Assembly (NCBI RefSeq): GCF_016908555.1
Contig: NZ_JAFBEE010000023.1
Span: 1 to 43,801 of the forward strand
Reading direction: 5' to 3'
Length of the DNA stretch: 43,801 nucleotides
DNA from: Alkaliphilus hydrothermalis
GTDB taxonomy: Bacteria; Bacillota; Clostridia; Peptostreptococcales; Natronincolaceae
Position numbers and translations under genes: made by a program. Below, in pieces: positions 34,343-41,549 of the stretch (the first letter of the stretch is position 1; every line of letters begins with the position of its first letter). The notes beneath the pieces were generated by a model. That model saw only the letters and a program-made list of their open reading frames with translations. It was not told where the DNA came from and made no database searches.

Positions 34343-34606
34343 TTATCTCATGTTCTTTTCAGCAAATTCTACTAAACGCTTAGTGATTGTTCCTCCCACA
34401 TAACCGTTTTGTCTTGAAGTTAGGTTACCTTTGTCAATCTGATCGTAGTTAGATAATCCTAATTCGTTAGCGATCTCAACTTTCATTTGGTTAAGTGCTT
34501 GTCTAGCTTCTGGTACTACGATAGTATTTCTTCCAGTTGCGTTTGGATTACCTGTTCTAGTTGCTACTGTTCCTGTTGTAGTTTGACTGTTCATATTAGT
34601 TTCCAT
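34343..34606 (-). CDS. alpha/beta-type small acid-soluble spore protein
   Basis: 87 residues, AAGGAGGG before the ATG. The core is unmistakable: VPEARQALNQMKVEIANELG contains the germination-protease cleavage region (EIA), and GYVGGTITKRLVEFAEKNM is the DNA-binding C-terminal motif. These proteins coat spore DNA against UV and heat and are degraded during outgrowth. A short Asn/Thr-rich N-terminus precedes the core. A sigma-G-type promoter (34666-34696) lies 60 bases upstream. Single gene with terminator. Confidence 0.93.
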   Translation of the reverse strand: METNMNSQTTTGTVATRTGNPNATGRNTIVVPEARQALNQMKVEIANELGLSNYDQIDKGNLTSRQNGYVGGTITKRLVEFAEKNMR

Positions 34607-34665
34607 AATATGTTTCCCTCCTTCGAATTTTTGAAAAGATATTTTGTAGCTGCTTGCTACACTAC

Positions 34666-34696
34666 TATTATGTGGGGCTATGACTTCTTTTACTCA
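34666..34696 (-). promoter_or_regulatory. sigma-G-type promoter of the SASP gene
   Basis: On the minus strand TGAGTA (34691-34696), an 18-base spacer and CATAATA (34666-34672), matching the forespore sigma-G consensus (TGMATA / CATAMTA). Confidence 0.65.
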
Positions 34697-34918
34697 TTGA
34701 AATTTTTTCCTGTATCTATATTTTTATAGAGTGTCTAAATCTGCTTTGCTAGCCCTATAATAGTATGTACACAAACCCAGTCCTTACTCTCTATTTTTTT
34801 AACATCAAGACTTTTTTTAGCTATTTCTCCATCGACATTAGACCATGCAAAAGCCTCTAAATTCAACAGGGTTATTAATTTCTAGTAGACTAAAAATAAA
34901 ATAGTCTACTAACAGCTT

Positions 34919-34954
34919 AAAAACTGCTGAGATAATCTCCCAGCAGTTTTATAA
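34919..34954 (-). terminator. terminator of the small hydrophobic protein gene
   Basis: AAAACTGCTG and CAGCAGTTTT form a 10-bp stem, just after the stop of the gene ending at 34966. Confidence 0.7.
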
Positions 34955-34965
34955 GCAAGGGGCTA

Positions 34966-35205
34966 TTAGAATTTAAATGAACCAGTTCCTCCAAATAAAA
35001 TTAATAAAAGAACTAAAATAAGTATTAGATTTTCATCGAATAACTTATCAAATCCACCCTTACCTCCGCATCCACCTTTAAATCCACCACCGAATAAGCA
35101 TAATACTACAACAATACAAATAAGAAAAGTATTATCTTTTCCACAACCAATGCCGCCAAAGAATTGACTTAGAAAATCGTTATTTTTTTTAGCTACTTCA
35201 CTCAT
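34966..35205 (-). CDS. small hydrophobic Gly-rich protein, spore-associated candidate
   Basis: 79 residues from the ATG at 35205 with AAGGAG 9 bases upstream. Two hydrophobic segments (TFLICIVVVLCLFGGG and NLILILVLLLILFGGTG) flank a Gly/Lys/Cys-rich loop (GFKGGCGGKGG). The pattern is seen in small hydrophobic clostridial proteins, some tied to the spore coat. A weak sigma-K-like GCATAACAT motif lies upstream. Location next to a SASP gene supports a sporulation link, not proof. Family not named. Confidence 0.6.
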   Translation of the reverse strand: MSEVAKKNNDFLSQFFGGIGCGKDNTFLICIVVVLCLFGGGFKGGCGGKGGFDKLFDENLILILVLLLILFGGTGSFKF

Positions 35206-35380
35206 ATACACACACTCCTTAATTTTAGGATTTTAAAAATGTTTGCTTTACTGTCATGTTATGCGGGATTCAAAAATGTGTGAAGGAAGTTTTTTCATTT
35301 TTGTGATTTTCATCATATTAGGATTTCAATATTTACGATAAGCTATAAAAAAGAAAAAATTTTTAGAGGAGGCAAACATA

Positions 35381-36037
35381 ATGAGTGCATTTTTAGGTCC
35401 TATTCATCATTGGCTATTTAACAAGATTAGATTATTTGAAGACTTAGAGGTAAGCATTGTTAATCATGTAGCTGAAAAATATGGAGAAAAAGCAAAAGAA
35501 ATTAGCAATACAATGGAGACTGAATATGGCAGCTTCATTCCACAACAGCCTTTAGAAAATTTAATTGATACCAATAATATCCATGGCTGGCTTCAAAATA
35601 GAATACAAATAGCTGAAACAAGACAGGCGGCTACATTAAAGAGCTTTATCGACAAATATGGTAATGCTGTCGTATCTATCGTAGAACCTTTATTTATAGC
35701 TCAGGGTGGAAAATCTGGAGAAGAATTAAAGGAACAAGCAGGCTTATTAACAGCTCCTGACTTATACAAAGCTCTAAATAACTATTTATTAGATGGAATG
35801 CCTTGTGATCATGTCAATAACGTAGTAACTTCTGAAGCAGATCACCTACAATGGCGTACTACTCGATGCCTACATCAACCCTATTGGCTTCAATCAGGTA
35901 TGGATTCAACTATTATGTACCAACTCCGTTCAAATTGGATTAAAGCCTTTGTAGAAAATGCCAACCCCAGCTTTACTTATACTGTAGAAGGAAAAGGTGG
36001 AAACGAAGGGTTACTTCATAACATCATTACAAAATAG
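35381..36037 (+). CDS. conserved-looking hypothetical protein
   Basis: 218 residues, AGAGGAGG before the ATG. It is a soluble, helix-rich protein with no signal peptide. It starts GPIHHWLFNKIRLFEDLE and has a late DGMPCDHVNNVV and TTRCLHQPYW region (about 138-172) with Cys and several His, possibly a metal or cofactor site. The N-terminal HHW motif and Cys/His set suggest a small enzyme or binding protein, but I do not recognise a family. A sigma-E-like TCATATT occurs upstream. It ends in a hairpin that is followed by repeat remnants. Confidence 0.65.
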   Translation: MSAFLGPIHHWLFNKIRLFEDLEVSIVNHVAEKYGEKAKEISNTMETEYGSFIPQQPLENLIDTNNIHGWLQNRIQIAETRQAATLKSFIDKYGNAVVSIVEPLFIAQGGKSGEELKEQAGLLTAPDLYKALNNYLLDGMPCDHVNNVVTSEADHLQWRTTRCLHQPYWLQSGMDSTIMYQLRSNWIKAFVENANPSFTYTVEGKGGNEGLLHNIITK

Positions 36038-36055
36038 GATACTCACAAAAGTTTT

Positions 36056-36090
36056 AAAAAGGAAGGCCAGTATCTAAGGTCTTCCTTTTA
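36056..36090 (+). terminator. terminator hairpin
   Basis: AAAAAGGAAGGCC pairs with GGTCTTCCTTTT (wobble/mismatch near the loop), 19 bases after the stop at 36037. Confidence 0.65.
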
Positions 36091-36094
36091 ATTT

Positions 36095-36136
36095 GCAGTG
36101 ACGCAGAAGATGAGGATTTTCAACTGTCTACAGCCT
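36095..36136 (+). repeat. partial structured repeat, 3' half
   Basis: Contains GTGACGCAGAAGATGA and ends TTCAACTGTCTACAGCCT. It directly abuts full copy E; the 5' half is missing, replaced by the terminator of the upstream gene. Confidence 0.7.
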
Positions 36137-36258
36137 AGGCTGTGCAAAATGCCTTAGGTTCAAGGAACAAAAAAATCCAGCGGTCGTCGTGTATATGTAA
36201 TACGCGAGAATGCTGGATTTACGCTGTGACGCAGAAGATAAGGTATTTTCAACAGCCT
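36137..36258 (+). repeat. structured repeat, copy E
   Basis: 122 bp. Outer arms AGGCTGTGCAAAATGCCTT and AAGGTATTTTCAACAGCCT; middle AAATCCAGC/GCTGGATTT; apical CGTGTAT/ATACGCG with one wobble. The last two bases are part of the resA stop codon (36257-36259). Confidence 0.85.
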
Positions 36259-36847
36259 ATTTGGTGTAATTTTCAAGATCTTCCTTAGTCAACATCCCAA
36301 TATGAATGTCTTGAATAATCCCTTCTTCGTCAATAAAATAAGTAGTAGGTAAATATACTACCCCATAGGCATAGGCAACACTGTTGTTTGGGTCTACTAA
36401 TATTGGAAACTCATATCCATTTTGATCTATGAATCCCTCTACGACTTCTGGACTTTGCCCTAAGTTTACCCCCAACACCACTACATTATCATCTTTGTGC
36501 TCTAGATAATAATCATTTAAATCAGGCATTTCTTCACGGCAAGGAGGACAATCTGCCGACCAAAAATTGAGAATGATTTTTTTTCCTCTATAATCCCATA
36601 AGCTTTCCGATTTATTATCTAGATTTGGCAGAGTAAAGTCCGCTGCTATATGACCCTTCCTGATCCCTACTTCTGGTTCAGATTCTTTATCCTCTTCCCC
36701 TTGATTTGAAACAGGTTTATCATCTTTAGGCTTCTCCATTGCAGCTTCCTCTTCTACATTAATATCTTTAAACAGCACCTTATTAACTTGATATAAGCCC
36801 CCTACCAATAACATAAAAATAACGACCCCTAAAATTATTTTTCTCAT
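36257..36847 (-). CDS. resA: ResA/TlpA-family thiol-disulfide oxidoreductase
   Basis: 196 residues; the ATG at 36847 has AGAGGTG at the correct spacing. An N-terminal membrane anchor (about 3-25), an acidic linker (about 30-63) and a thioredoxin-fold domain with the active site WSADCPPCREEM (Cys100, Cys103). Extracytoplasmic ResA/TlpA proteins reduce disulfides, for example in apocytochrome c or in spore proteins (StoA role). It follows ccdA by 17 bases, and CcdA would supply electrons. Its stop codon is within repeat copy E. Confidence 0.88.
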   Translation of the reverse strand: MRKIILGVVIFMLLVGGLYQVNKVLFKDINVEEEAAMEKPKDDKPVSNQGEEDKESEPEVGIRKGHIAADFTLPNLDNKSESLWDYRGKKIILNFWSADCPPCREEMPDLNDYYLEHKDDNVVVLGVNLGQSPEVVEGFIDQNGYEFPILVDPNNSVAYAYGVVYLPTTYFIDEEGIIQDIHIGMLTKEDLENYTK

Positions 36848-36864
36848 ATCCATCACCTCTATTA

Positions 36865-37569
36865 TTATAATTTGAAATTAAAGAAATTAAAGTAGTTATT
36901 GAAGATGATTAATTTATTAAAGAAGATTGTGATGCCCATAATGATCATGATAATTCCTGCCATCTTACTTAAAAGTGGTAAAATTTTATGATATTTCACG
37001 AGTGCCTTTTGAAATTGATTGATGGCCAAAGCAGTCACTAAAAAAGGTATTGCCAATCCCAGCGAATAGGTAAATAAAAGAAATATCCCACCAGATAGAC
37101 TTGTACTTGACCCCACATAGAGTAATACCGATGCCAGTACTGGACCTACGCAGGGAGTCCAACCTGTGGCAAAAGCCATCCCCATCAGTAGAGCATCACC
37201 ACCATTATTAATTACTTTGGGATAATTCATCTGCCATTGGCGATTTAACATACTAAAATCCAATACACCAAAAATTTTTAGACCAAATAAAAAAATAAAA
37301 ATTCCACTAATCCTCATTAAATACAGACGATATCGCAGGAAAAAGCTCCCTACATATCCAATAGAAGCCCCCATAATAATAAAAATGATTGAAAAACCAG
37401 CTGCAAACCACAAAGACCGTTTTAAAACAAATATTCGATTCCTATTCTTTTCTACTTCAAAATCATTTGTAAGGAAACCAATATAGGCTGGTACTAATGA
37501 TAATACACAGGGGGATAGAAAAGATACCATTCCTCCCAAGAATATAACATAGAATGATAAATCCCTCAT
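36865..37569 (-). CDS. ccdA: CcdA-type thiol electron transporter
   Basis: 234 residues, six predicted membrane helices. The two key Cys are in SFLSPCVLSLVPAY (Cys21) and ATGWTPCVGPVLAS, both in the Pro-flanked form typical of CcdA. It carries reducing equivalents from cytoplasmic thioredoxin to outward-facing thiol proteins. The adjacent resA is the expected acceptor. Since anaerobic spore formers often lack the full cytochrome c system, a role in spore or redox maturation is possible. Confidence 0.9.
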   Translation of the reverse strand: MRDLSFYVIFLGGMVSFLSPCVLSLVPAYIGFLTNDFEVEKNRNRIFVLKRSLWFAAGFSIIFIIMGASIGYVGSFFLRYRLYLMRISGIFIFLFGLKIFGVLDFSMLNRQWQMNYPKVINNGGDALLMGMAFATGWTPCVGPVLASVLLYVGSSTSLSGGIFLLFTYSLGLAIPFLVTALAINQFQKALVKYHKILPLLSKMAGIIMIIMGITIFFNKLIIFNNYFNFFNFKL

Positions 37570-37643
37570 AGATACTACGCTCCTTCCATTACTTCCTACA
37601 ATTATATGGTCTAAGTACCTATTTTATTTCTATAATCTATGAG

Positions 37644-38408
37644 CTATGACTTTAGTTGCCGACGTTCCAATACCTCCTTTTGATAGATTATATAACTTTG
37701 GTGCAACTTGGCAAAACCCTTTATGGCTACTTGAATTTCTTCATCCCTTGGTTCCCATACCGTTATCCATTGTAAAGCATTTATAAGGTAGTCATACTTT
37801 GAATCTTTAGCCATAATCTTTTTAAATATTTGTAGCGTCAGAAGAAATAATAGCAACTGCAACCATAGGGGGTCGTAGTTTAAATAATAAATAATCCCAT
37901 ACAAAATTAAAAAAATCATAACTAGATTAGAACCACATCTCTTATTAAATCGTGGTGCCTCTTTCACTGTAGAAAAATCCACCGAACCGTACATTAGATA
38001 ACTATTGATTACCTTATGCTCTGCCCCATGATATCTCAACAACCTACTAATTTTTCTAAAACTCAAGATAAATCCCAAAAGGAGTCCCCCGTAAAGGTAT
38101 GTTTCATTAATAGGAGGAGCATCCAATAAATCAGTAATAAAGGGTAAAGGAACAAATTCTTCTAAAATAAAGATATTCATAAGTAATAATAAAGCTACCC
38201 TTATTCTTCTATCAATAATCTTCCATTGATAATAAAAAAAACTTATACCACCTATAATAGGTTTTTTTTCTAACTTGCGAAGCCATTTACCAGGCAGAAT
38301 CCACTCCAACTGATGCTCTGTTTTCCCTCTGGTTTTAGTGGTTTTTAATTTAAATACATCACAAAAAAACGTGATTCCATTTGAATGGGCGTACCCTCCC
38401 AGTTTCAT
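37644..38408 (-). CDS. DUF1385 family membrane protein
   Basis: 255 residues from the ATG at 38408 (AAGGATG upstream); a longer frame to 38453 is possible. Three to four membrane helices. The family signature RYHGAEHKVINSY and the RFNKRCGSNLV motif are present. DUF1385 proteins are uncharacterised membrane proteins; B. subtilis YqhQ is the model. The gene lies 74 bases upstream of ccdA without a visible terminator, so it could share its transcript. Confidence 0.85.
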   Translation of the reverse strand: MKLGGYAHSNGITFFCDVFKLKTTKTRGKTEHQLEWILPGKWLRKLEKKPIIGGISFFYYQWKIIDRRIRVALLLLMNIFILEEFVPLPFITDLLDAPPINETYLYGGLLLGFILSFRKISRLLRYHGAEHKVINSYLMYGSVDFSTVKEAPRFNKRCGSNLVMIFLILYGIIYYLNYDPLWLQLLLFLLTLQIFKKIMAKDSKYDYLINALQWITVWEPRDEEIQVAIKGFAKLHQSYIIYQKEVLERRQLKS

Positions 38409-38698
38409 TTTGACACATCCTTTTCCCTCTAATTGTCCTCCTAGTACTAACATTATCTATCATTATACGCTAAATTTAAAACTTTTAACAAAAACTTTTT
38501 ATTATGTACCATTGTAATTTCAAATTAGGCATGGAAGTTTCTAACGACCTTGTTATTATAATTTAAAGGAACTTACTCATTTCTCAATGCGCGACTCAGC
38601 TTTTATTATTGCATAAATCGAATATAAACTCATTACTAAGGTAATTATGCAATTTCCTGACTTTTATAACTTACTAAGTGATAAATCTAACTTTTTTA

Positions 38699-38741
38699 TA
38701 TGACCTATATCACATAGTTATTGGGGCTATTTGGATATAAT
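38699..38741 (+). promoter_or_regulatory. Crp/Fnr-type operator and promoter of the hemerythrin gene
   Basis: TATGACCTATATCACATA (38699-38716) has the TGA-N6-TCA core, and a TATAAT box lies at 38736-38741. With a start near 38748 the operator centre is at about -41, the classic class II activator position; the -35 box is poor. Confidence 0.5.
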
Positions 38742-38775
38742 AAGAAAAAAGAGAGATATACTAGGAGGTAATATC

Positions 38776-39345
38776 ATGAATACATTAAAAGCAATCCAAA
38801 CCCTAAAGGATGAGCATCAATACATTCTAAGAATGTTAAAGGTGGTAAGAGGACTGTCAATCCATGCAATGAATTCAAAGGAAGTGTATTACGAAGGATT
38901 CCATAAGGCAATTGATTTTATCAGAAATTTTGCCGATAAATATCACCACGGTAAAGAGGAGGATTTATTGTTTGAAGTCATGTCCATTGAGCTTGGTGAA
39001 GCCATCAAGAATGGCCCTATCTATGGAATGTTGGCTGAACATGATCTAGGTCGTCTTTTTATAAAGACATTAGAAGATGCTTTGATTGCCCACGAAAATG
39101 GAAAGGAAGAAGCACGGGTCGATATTGTTGCAAATGCTGTTTGTTATACAGATTTACTGTATCGCCACATAGATAAGGAAGATAACGCTATTTTCAACTT
39201 TGCTGCCGATAAATTAAAACAAGAAACCCTAGAAGCAATGGAAATTGATTTTGATAAGAAACAAGTAGAACTTGAAAGTGATGAGACCACAAGGAAATAT
39301 GTGGGGCTATTAACTGAACTTGAGGAATATGTGACTAAATTATAG
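38776..39345 (+). CDS. hemerythrin-domain protein
   Basis: 189 residues from the ATG at 38776 (AGGAGG 8 bases upstream). The four-helix iron-site pattern is visible: DEHQYILRML, YHHGKEEDLLF, AEHDLGRLF and LYRHIDKEDNAIF, giving the His/Glu ligands of a di-iron centre. Bacterial hemerythrins bind oxygen or related gases, or protect against oxidative or nitrosative stress. A Crp/Fnr-like site at about -41 suggests redox control. Long hairpin terminator. Confidence 0.88.
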   Translation: MNTLKAIQTLKDEHQYILRMLKVVRGLSIHAMNSKEVYYEGFHKAIDFIRNFADKYHHGKEEDLLFEVMSIELGEAIKNGPIYGMLAEHDLGRLFIKTLEDALIAHENGKEEARVDIVANAVCYTDLLYRHIDKEDNAIFNFAADKLKQETLEAMEIDFDKKQVELESDETTRKYVGLLTELEEYVTKL

Positions 39346-39386
39346 TAATGTTACTTGAGTAAATTAGGTTATATAATAAAAAATAT

Positions 39387-39438
39387 AAAAGAGAGAAGTA
39401 TATATTATCCCCTCTAATATATACTTCTCTCTTTTTTT
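39387..39438. terminator. very strong bidirectional terminator
   Basis: A perfect 21-bp stem starts AAAAGAGAGAAGTATATA (39387) and ends TATACTTCTCTCTTTT (39435), with a seven-base loop and T runs. It serves both the hemerythrin gene and the convergent activator operon. Confidence 0.9.
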
Positions 39439-39474
39439 AAAGTTCTTTGATAGTTATCTATATAGTTTAGTGCA

Positions 39475-40437
39475 CTACAAGTTATTAGCCCACATTCCAC
39501 ATCTGTCGCCCCACATGGCAACAACTTGCTTATCTAGTTCCACCTTGATTACCTCGCAGTTGTTGGAGCATCCTCCACATTCAAAGGCAGAAGGCTCAAA
39601 GGCTAAGTCTGTCGCTCCAAAACCTCTAAAATTTGTAGTAGATCCTGATTCATGAATATATTCCTTTGCCAATATAGCTGATCCAATAGCCCCCATGATG
39701 TCGTGATGCTTAGGGATGATTACCTCATGATTAATTTCCTTTTCAAAAGCAGTCTTGATCCCGATATTAGCAGCTACTCCCCCTTGGAATACAAATGGTG
39801 GCTCTAGCTTTTTACCCCTTCCAAGGTTATTAATGTAGTTTCTAACTAAGGCTTCACAGAGTCCTTTGATAATCTCACTCTTTGAAAATCCGAACTGTTG
39901 CTTTGCAATCATATCCGACTCAGCAAAAACAGTACATCGACCAGCAATCCGAACATCTCTTTTAGCCTGTAATGCCATAGCTCCAAATTCTTCTATTGGT
40001 ATCCCTAATCTCTCAGACTGATGATCTAAAAATGAGCCTGTTCCAGCTGCACAGACAGTATTCATAGCAAAGTCCACCACCATTTGGTCGTCTAAAATAA
40101 TGATTTTTGAATCTTGTCCTCCAATTTCAAATATTGTCCTTACATCTGGCACAACATGGGCTGTTGCAGTGGCATGGGCTGTGATTTCATTCTTTACTAC
40201 ATCTGCCCCCACCATTACCCCAATCAACTGTCGTCCACTACCGGTAGTGCCGACCCCCTTCACCACCACGTCTGTAGGAAGGGATGCATGTAAATCCTTC
40301 ATGCCTTTTTTTACTGCCTCCAAGGGCTGTCCATTAGTACGGATATAGGTACTGTAATGAACCTCTCCCCCTTGATCTATTGCCACTACATTGGCACTTA
40401 CCGAACCCACGTCTATTCCTAAATATAATTCCTTCAT
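39475..40437 (-). CDS. 2-hydroxyacyl-CoA dehydratase activator (ASKHA ATPase)
   Basis: 321 residues from the ATG at 40437. Actin-like ATPase motifs are clear: LGIDVGSVSANVVAID, GVGTTGSGR, GGQDSKII, and the cluster Cys in NTVCAAGTGSF and AGRCTVFAESDM that bridges the dimer 4Fe-4S. It also has a C-terminal extension with FECGGCSNNC (about 285-297) and a late CGMW. Activators (HgdC/FldI/BadFG-like) drive one ATP-dependent electron onto a dehydratase. It is the last of three genes of this family in a row. Confidence 0.88.
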   Translation of the reverse strand: MKELYLGIDVGSVSANVVAIDQGGEVHYSTYIRTNGQPLEAVKKGMKDLHASLPTDVVVKGVGTTGSGRQLIGVMVGADVVKNEITAHATATAHVVPDVRTIFEIGGQDSKIIILDDQMVVDFAMNTVCAAGTGSFLDHQSERLGIPIEEFGAMALQAKRDVRIAGRCTVFAESDMIAKQQFGFSKSEIIKGLCEALVRNYINNLGRGKKLEPPFVFQGGVAANIGIKTAFEKEINHEVIIPKHHDIMGAIGSAILAKEYIHESGSTTNFRGFGATDLAFEPSAFECGGCSNNCEVIKVELDKQVVAMWGDRCGMWANNL

Positions 40438-40456
40438 TGCTCCATCCACTCCATTG

Positions 40457-41548
40457 TTATGATATTTTTTTTGCCCGTTTTCCTCTAATTAAATCCAAGA
40501 AAGCTTCCACTCTAGTCAAGCTATTGGCTGTTCCCGTCTGTTCATCAATGGATAAAGTCAAGACTGGAATTCCCATTTCCTCTGATATCTTTGGGACAAT
40601 GCTTTGGGATACCAGCTCAGGTAAACATCCAAAGGGCATTAAATGAATCACCCCATCAAAACCCCTCTCGGCATAATCTACAATATGCCCCACAGTTTGC
40701 TTTGCATGTCCTCCTATGTTTATGGGAATATAGGGTTCTCCTTTTTTCAAAATCTCCATCTCATGGGTAAAATTAATGGATTTTGGTATTGCGTTATATT
40801 CAATCCATTGGGATAAGTATTGAGCCCGCTCCACCTCGGCCCCCAAGTTCCCCAACAGTTCTTCCATTTTCATATTAATGGAGGATTCCATCACAACATA
40901 GATCTCCCCCACTATTCCGATCCGAATTTTTCTTTCCTCTGGCACTGTCATTTGCAGAATTCCATCAAGAAGCTCTTGTCCCTGTTGGAAGGCTCTGTCC
41001 ATCTCTTTTTTTGTACTTGCTGGATCAAACAATACCTGTATTTTTTCCCATACCTTGGTGGTATCTCCTTTTTTCACCTCATAGGGACGGATTTTCTGTA
41101 CTTGCTTTTCTAAGGCGTCCAACTTTTTTGTCATATAATAGATTAATCCCAAAACATGAGCTACTTTCAACCATGAACTTTTACCCTTAACTTTTAGCAT
41201 GTTTTCCTTAAATGTCTTGAAATCCTTAAACATAGAATTAAAAACCAAAAAGTCTACCTGATAGCCTTCTTCTGCTAAAATCCTTCTGTGAACCTGTTCA
41301 TAATACCCTGCACGACATGGCCCGTGTCCACCCGATGTAATTAACACTTCTGCTCCTTGTTCAACTGCCTCGAGATAGCTTCCCATAATCACCTTTAAGG
41401 GAAAACAGGCAAACTCTGGGCTATATTTCACCCCTAGATTTATGGTTTTTTGACTTGGCTTTGGGGGCATAATAACCTCATGTCCCAACATTTCCAATAG
41501 CTTTTTATATACAATGGTGGTTCCCATATACGGAAAAGAGATTTTCAT
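40457..41548 (-). CDS. DUF2229-type CoA-enzyme activase-associated protein, dehydratase-like
   Basis: 363 residues from the ATG at 41548 (AGAGGTG upstream). Start MKISFPYMGTTIVYKKLL, then PEFACFPLKVIMG, SGGHGPCRAGYYE, MPFGCLPEL and a closing SIDEQTGTANSLTRVEAF. This pattern belongs to the group of DUF2229/COG3580-type proteins related to the HgdB-type dehydratase subunits. The conserved Cys in ACFP, GPCR and GCLP could ligate a 4Fe-4S cluster. It lies 1 base after its paralogue and 19 before the activator. Substrate unknown. Confidence 0.75.
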   Translation of the reverse strand: MKISFPYMGTTIVYKKLLEMLGHEVIMPPKPSQKTINLGVKYSPEFACFPLKVIMGSYLEAVEQGAEVLITSGGHGPCRAGYYEQVHRRILAEEGYQVDFLVFNSMFKDFKTFKENMLKVKGKSSWLKVAHVLGLIYYMTKKLDALEKQVQKIRPYEVKKGDTTKVWEKIQVLFDPASTKKEMDRAFQQGQELLDGILQMTVPEERKIRIGIVGEIYVVMESSINMKMEELLGNLGAEVERAQYLSQWIEYNAIPKSINFTHEMEILKKGEPYIPINIGGHAKQTVGHIVDYAERGFDGVIHLMPFGCLPELVSQSIVPKISEEMGIPVLTLSIDEQTGTANSLTRVEAFLDLIRGKRAKKIS

Positions 41549-41549
41549 A

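Larger units (their letters stand above)
34607..34965. other. 359-base gap: sigma-G promoter and two hairpins
   Basis: Holds the SASP promoter (34666-34696), a perfect 10-bp inverted repeat TAGTAGACTA/TAGTCTACTA (34883-34911) and the terminator at 34919-34954. No coding stretch seen. Confidence 0.6.
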
